Shown here: one piece after another, positions 5,749-8,043 of the stretch
Layout of the letters: each line of letters starts with the position of its first letter
Numbering within the stretch: position 1 is the stretch's first letter
Assembly (NCBI GenBank): GCA_028870615.1
Contig: JAGWPH010000095.1
Span: 1 to 8,043 of the forward strand
Direction: 5' to 3'
Length of the DNA: 8,043 nt
DNA from: Betaproteobacteria bacterium
GTDB taxonomy: Bacteria; Pseudomonadota; Gammaproteobacteria; Burkholderiales; Ferrovaceae
Position numbers and translations under genes: made by a program
The notes under the pieces: generated by a model
What the model was told of the DNA's origin: nothing
The model's input: the letters and a program-made list of their open reading frames with translations, nothing else
The model's database searches: none

Positions 5749-6360
5749 ATGTTGCCCATCTGCTGGTATCTCTACCTGATAGAATGCACTGACGGTTCGC
5801 TCTACACCGGAATCACCACGGATGTCGAACGCCGGTTTCAGGAGCATCTTTCTGGTAAGGGAGCCCGTTATACCCGTTCCCATAAACCCATTCGCTTGGT
5901 AGGATTACGGTCGTTCAGTTCCAGATCGGAAGTCCTGCGGGCCGAACTAGCGATCAAACGCCTACCCAGGGAGAAGAAGCTGGCAGCCCTGCGTTCACCC
6001 GGTTTCTTCGGGAAGGCGGATGTCCACAACGATTCATACAACACCACAAAGAGGAGCCATCACGTGAACAAATCTGAATTGATCGAAGCCATCTCCAAGG
6101 AAGCCGACCTTACCAAGGCCGATGCTGAGAGGGCCTTGTCTGCCACCATAGGCGCAGTCGTCAAGGCCGTGGCCAAAGGAGATACCGTTACCCTGGTGGG
6201 GTTTGGTACCTTCAAGTCGTCCAGGCGCGCTGCTCGTATTGGCCGCAATCCGCAGACGGGGAAGGAACTCAAGATAGCCGCTTCTACCGTGCCACGCTTC
6301 ACTGCGGGTAGTGCCTTCAAGGCTGCAGTGGCTGGCAAGAAGGCCGCGAAGAAAAAGTAA
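5749..6360 (+). CDS. GIY-YIG nuclease domain in frame with HU protein
   Basis: One open frame of 203 codons. Residues 6-82 are a single-domain GIY-YIG (UPF0213/YhbQ-like) nuclease: WYLYLIECTDG (6-16), YTGITTDVERRFQEH (19-33) with Y19, R28 and H33, GKGARYTR (36-43), and RAELAIKRLPREKK with the metal-binding E66. All expected catalytic positions are present. Residues 83-105 are a polar linker with no stop codon, and 106-203 are a complete HU protein. Standalone YhbQ-like proteins are about 80-100 residues, so the join is unusual. The ATG at 5749 has only a weak AAGG upstream; TTG 5752 is an alternative, and TGA at 5728 blocks a longer start. The product may be a DNA-binding nuclease fusion, or the stop codon may have been lost (or miscalled) while HU is made from its own start at 6064. 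Confidence 0.8.
   Translation: MLPICWYLYLIECTDGSLYTGITTDVERRFQEHLSGKGARYTRSHKPIRLVGLRSFSSRSEVLRAELAIKRLPREKKLAALRSPGFFGKADVHNDSYNTTKRSHHVNKSELIEAISKEADLTKADAERALSATIGAVVKAVAKGDTVTLVGFGTFKSSRRAARIGRNPQTGKELKIAASTVPRFTAGSAFKAAVAGKKAAKKK
6050..6056 (+). promoter_or_regulatory. Strong ribosome-binding site for internal HU start
   Basis: AGAGGAG lies 7 bases before GTG 6064, inside the linker of the 203-codon frame. It is a better ribosome-binding site than the one before the nuclease ATG and marks the ancestral HU start. Confidence 0.7.
6064..6360 (+). CDS. hup: HU family DNA-binding protein, internal GTG start
   Basis: Starting at GTG 6064 gives a 98-residue HU-type histone-like protein (MNKSELIEAISKEADLTKADAERAL...). 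The dimerisation helices cover about 3-38, and the beta-arm region contains GFGTFKSSRRAARIGRNPQTGKEL with the conserved RNPQTG that intercalates DNA at Pro. The tail AFKAAVAGKKAAKKK carries a short Lys/Ala extension common in beta-proteobacterial HU. HU bends and compacts DNA and acts as a dimer in the nucleoid. It is HU rather than IHF, judged by start and arm sequence. The frame upstream is open into a GIY-YIG domain, so a longer product is also possible. Its TAA at 6358-6360 is 3 bp from the stop of the convergent DUF3617 gene. Confidence 0.88.
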   Translation: MNKSELIEAISKEADLTKADAERALSATIGAVVKAVAKGDTVTLVGFGTFKSSRRAARIGRNPQTGKELKIAASTVPRFTAGSAFKAAVAGKKAAKKK

Positions 6361-6363
6361 TTT

Positions 6364-6933
6364 CTAGCGAGAGGGCGGTTGGACTTCCTTGGCCATTTGG
6401 TCGAGGGGTTTAATGCCCTTGCAGTCGGAGCCGAGATATTTCATCTGTGATTCGGTATGCATGGTGTGACTGCCCTGGGCGTCTTTCGTGGTCATGTCCA
6501 CGCGGGTGGTCACACTATCACCACTGACGGTTCTTTCACCCTTACCCGCCATGGTGCGCCCATTGGTGGTGCAATTGAATTCGAAACTGCTCTTGTTACC
6601 ATTGCGGGTAACTTTGGCCGGTGCACAGCGGCCTGTAGGATCGACTATCGGCTTGTCGCTGGCCGCCATGGCTGGACTGACGCAGATGCGCATGCTTCCG
6701 TCGGGGCTCTGCGGGGGCATGCGGTTCATCATGGCATTGCGTTGTTCGGGGGGCATGTTGGCCAGCGTCTGCTGCATTCTTGTGCGAGCCTCGGCCATCT
6801 GGGCAGTCATGTCATGGCCGTCCATAACCTGACTGATCGGTTTTATTTCCCATAAGCCCGGCTTTATGCTGGAACTATCCGCGAAGGCGGTACCGCATAG
6901 GGTAATTAGAATTGCCAGAGTTCCTTTCTTCAT
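6364..6933 (-). CDS. Exported DUF3617 family protein
   Basis: A 189-residue protein with a short signal peptide (MKKGTLAILITLCGTAFA, cleavage before D19). PGLWEI at 25-30 is the characteristic opening of DUF3617. A Met-rich helical region (about 36-73) is followed by four cysteines, C84 (MRICVSP), C103 (GRCAP), C121 (FNCTT) and C171 (SDCKG), which could form two disulfides in the periplasm. The molecular function of the family is not established. GGGAG lies 7 bases before the ATG at 6933. It is convergent with hup (3-bp gap) and lies 74 bp downstream of the TPM pair on the same strand; it may be separate from that operon. High Met content (about 19 of 189) is notable. Confidence 0.88.
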   Translation of the reverse strand: MKKGTLAILITLCGTAFADSSSIKPGLWEIKPISQVMDGHDMTAQMAEARTRMQQTLANMPPEQRNAMMNRMPPQSPDGSMRICVSPAMAASDKPIVDPTGRCAPAKVTRNGNKSSFEFNCTTNGRTMAGKGERTVSGDSVTTRVDMTTKDAQGSHTMHTESQMKYLGSDCKGIKPLDQMAKEVQPPSR

Positions 6934-7007
6934 GATTGTCTCCCGGGTCGTAGAGTGAATGTGAGTGACGGATCAATTGTGCAGGCCAGCTCAAAGACTG
7001 AATAAAA

Positions 7008-7508
7008 TCAAAGCACTACCGGCTGGTCCGGTAATTCGTTGGGTGACGCCTGCTTCCCTGGGAAATGGTGCCGCAAATGGCGGCCGACGGCATGAATTCC
7101 ATCAATGCTTCCAGCCTCAAACCTGCCCTGACGAAATGCCGCTTCCATGTCATGGCAAATTGTTTTCCACGCCGCATCGCCAGACTTTATGTGAATGCCA
7201 CGGTCAGCAAGGATCTCAACTGTACGGTCAGCAAGCAACAAGTAAATTAGTACCCCGTTATTGTGCTCAGTATCCCAAACACGTAATTGAGAAAAGACTT
7301 CGATAGCACGATCGCGAGAACTCTGGTTGTGCAGCAGGGCGCGGAAATCGAGCGACGCTTCAACTGCAAAACGAATCTGGCCGGAGTGCGTTGCCTCGGA
7401 CTCCTGGATCGCCTGCTCAATGGCACGTAGTGAACGCCGCGGAAACGCGGATTTTACCGCAAAATGACCGCTCAATAGATGCCGGATGATTCGACTCAAT
7501 CTTTTCAT
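7008..7508 (-). CDS. TPM-domain protein (second of a tandem pair)
   Basis: A 166-residue protein beginning MKRLSRIIRHLL at ATG 7508, 34 bases after the stop of the upstream TPM gene. The frame remains open further upstream, but that part overlaps the glycine-rich coding end of the neighbour and reads as low-complexity Gly/Ala, so 7508 is chosen. The TPM core is visible: an N-terminal helix pair (RRSLRAIEQAIQESEATHSG, about 24-43), an IRFAVEASL strand (45-53), and WDTEHNNGVLIYLLLADRTVEILADRGIH (78-106). No signal peptide or long membrane segment is evident, unlike the first copy. TPM (TLP18.3/Psb32/MOLO-1) domains occur in the YgcG-LemA membrane gene set found in many proteobacteria; lemA would be expected beyond the right edge. 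Function is not settled. Confidence 0.82.
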   Translation of the reverse strand: MKRLSRIIRHLLSGHFAVKSAFPRRSLRAIEQAIQESEATHSGQIRFAVEASLDFRALLHNQSSRDRAIEVFSQLRVWDTEHNNGVLIYLLLADRTVEILADRGIHIKSGDAAWKTICHDMEAAFRQGRFEAGSIDGIHAVGRHLRHHFPGKQASPNELPDQPVVL

Positions 7509-7542
7509 CTGATCTCGGGTTGCATTTCGTTTCAGCTGATGA

Positions 7543-8043
7543 CTACCAGCTGCCTGAGGCGCCACCGCCTCCAAAGCCGCCACCCCCCCCACCAAACCCC
7601 CCGCCGCCAAACCCACCCCCGCCCGCGAGGCCACCGCCGGGCCCGCCAAACCCACCCCAGTACCCGCGTCCCCCCCCAACCAGGGTCAGAAAAAATGCGA
7701 TCACTCCGCCAACCAACGTCATTAGCAAGGATGCCACCAGAAACCAGGCAAGAAAACCGATAATTAGCCCCGTAATGGCCGCCGCAGCAAGGCGCCCGAA
7801 CAGTGTGCGCAACATCCCGCCCACCACTGTGACCAACACGAAAGCAAAAAACAGCAGTGCGCCAGAATTGTCAGAATTTCCAGACGTGGTGCTGGGGCTT
7901 TGCGGTGCTGGCAATGGTTCTCCTTCGATTACCCCGATCATGCGATCCAGTCCGGCAGCTATGCCAGCGTAATATTCGCTCCGCTTGAAATCTGGAACGA
8001 TGATCTCGGAAATAATGCGCTTGGCGGTGGCATCGTTGAGGGC
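7543..8043 (-). CDS. TPM-domain membrane protein, YgcG-like, 5' end cut off
   Basis: The frame is open from the right window edge to TAG at 7543-7545, giving 166 residues; the start lies outside. The first 45 residues (ALNDATAKRIISEIIVPDF, SEYYAGIAAGLDRMIGVIEGE) are the end of a TPM domain. Then come a short Ser/Pro/Asn linker, two or three hydrophobic segments (about 62-78, 87-109 and 109-122), and a Gly-rich tail ending GGGASGSW. This layout, with the GGxSGxW-like ending, is typical of YgcG-type TPM proteins, which are normally exported with an N-terminal signal and anchored in the inner membrane. An ATG at 7941 is internal, not the start. The Gly-rich stretch is encoded by C-runs on the + strand, including eight Cs at 7583-7590, which are prone to slippage and sequencing error, though the frame here is intact. 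Confidence 0.88.
   Translation of the reverse strand, partial: ALNDATAKRIISEIIVPDFKRSEYYAGIAAGLDRMIGVIEGEPLPAPQSPSTTSGNSDNSGALLFFAFVLVTVVGGMLRTLFGRLAAAAITGLIIGFLAWFLVASLLMTLVGGVIAFFLTLVGGGRGYWGGFGGPGGGLAGGGGFGGGGFGGGGGGFGGGGASGSW

Noticed and set aside
7509..7679. N-terminal extension of the second TPM gene by 57 codons
   Set aside because: This part lies over the Gly-rich coding end of the first TPM gene and reads as low-complexity Gly/Ala/Val; the TPM homology begins after ATG 7508.
7520..7972. Proline-rich + strand frame
   Set aside because: It is the antisense of the Gly-rich YgcG-like tail; Gly codons GGN read as Pro codons on the other strand.

Overview
The window looks like chromosomal DNA of a Gram-negative proteobacterium, most likely beta or gamma. 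The evidence is an OmpW porin, a second outer-membrane beta-barrel ending in Phe, a TlpA/ResA-type periplasmic thioredoxin, an HU protein with a Lys/Ala tail, a DUF3617 protein and a tandem TPM-domain pair. A perfect FNR/ANR-type half-site pair upstream of ompW suggests an organism that senses oxygen limitation. I cannot name the genus from sequence alone. No tRNA, rRNA, CRISPR array, transposase or integrase is visible.

Layout from left to right. (1) 1-1156, + strand: the 3' end of an outer-membrane channel-like protein, overlapped by 11 bp by a TlpA-like thioredoxin; the two are probably translationally coupled. (2) 1157-1392: a gene-free gap with two abutting inverted repeats and a possible sigma70 promoter. 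(3) 1393-4261: a convergent pair with a 1-bp gap. One gene is a MmgE/PrpD-family enzyme with an apparent Tat signal peptide (+), the other an imidazolonepropionase-like amidohydrolase with a Sec-type signal peptide (-). Both look exported, so they may work together on a small molecule in the periplasm. (4) 4262-4862: an AT-richer stretch with one candidate small membrane-protein gene (-) and a strong GC hairpin downstream of ompW. (5) 4863-5501: ompW (-). (6) 5502-5748: a divergent control region with a 24-bp perfect palindrome containing an FNR box, and nested TTCCCC/GGGGAA repeats, one resembling the repeat at 1250. (7) 5749-6360, + strand: a GIY-YIG nuclease domain in the same uninterrupted reading frame as HU; HU also has its own strong ribosome-binding site and GTG start. 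(8) 6364-6933, -: exported DUF3617 protein. (9) 7008-8043, -: two TPM-domain proteins in tandem, the first cut by the window edge.

Most genes encode envelope or exported proteins. The two items most worth following up are the GIY-YIG/HU shared reading frame and the exported MmgE/PrpD-amidohydrolase pair. The ompW promoter can be read quite precisely as a class II FNR promoter.
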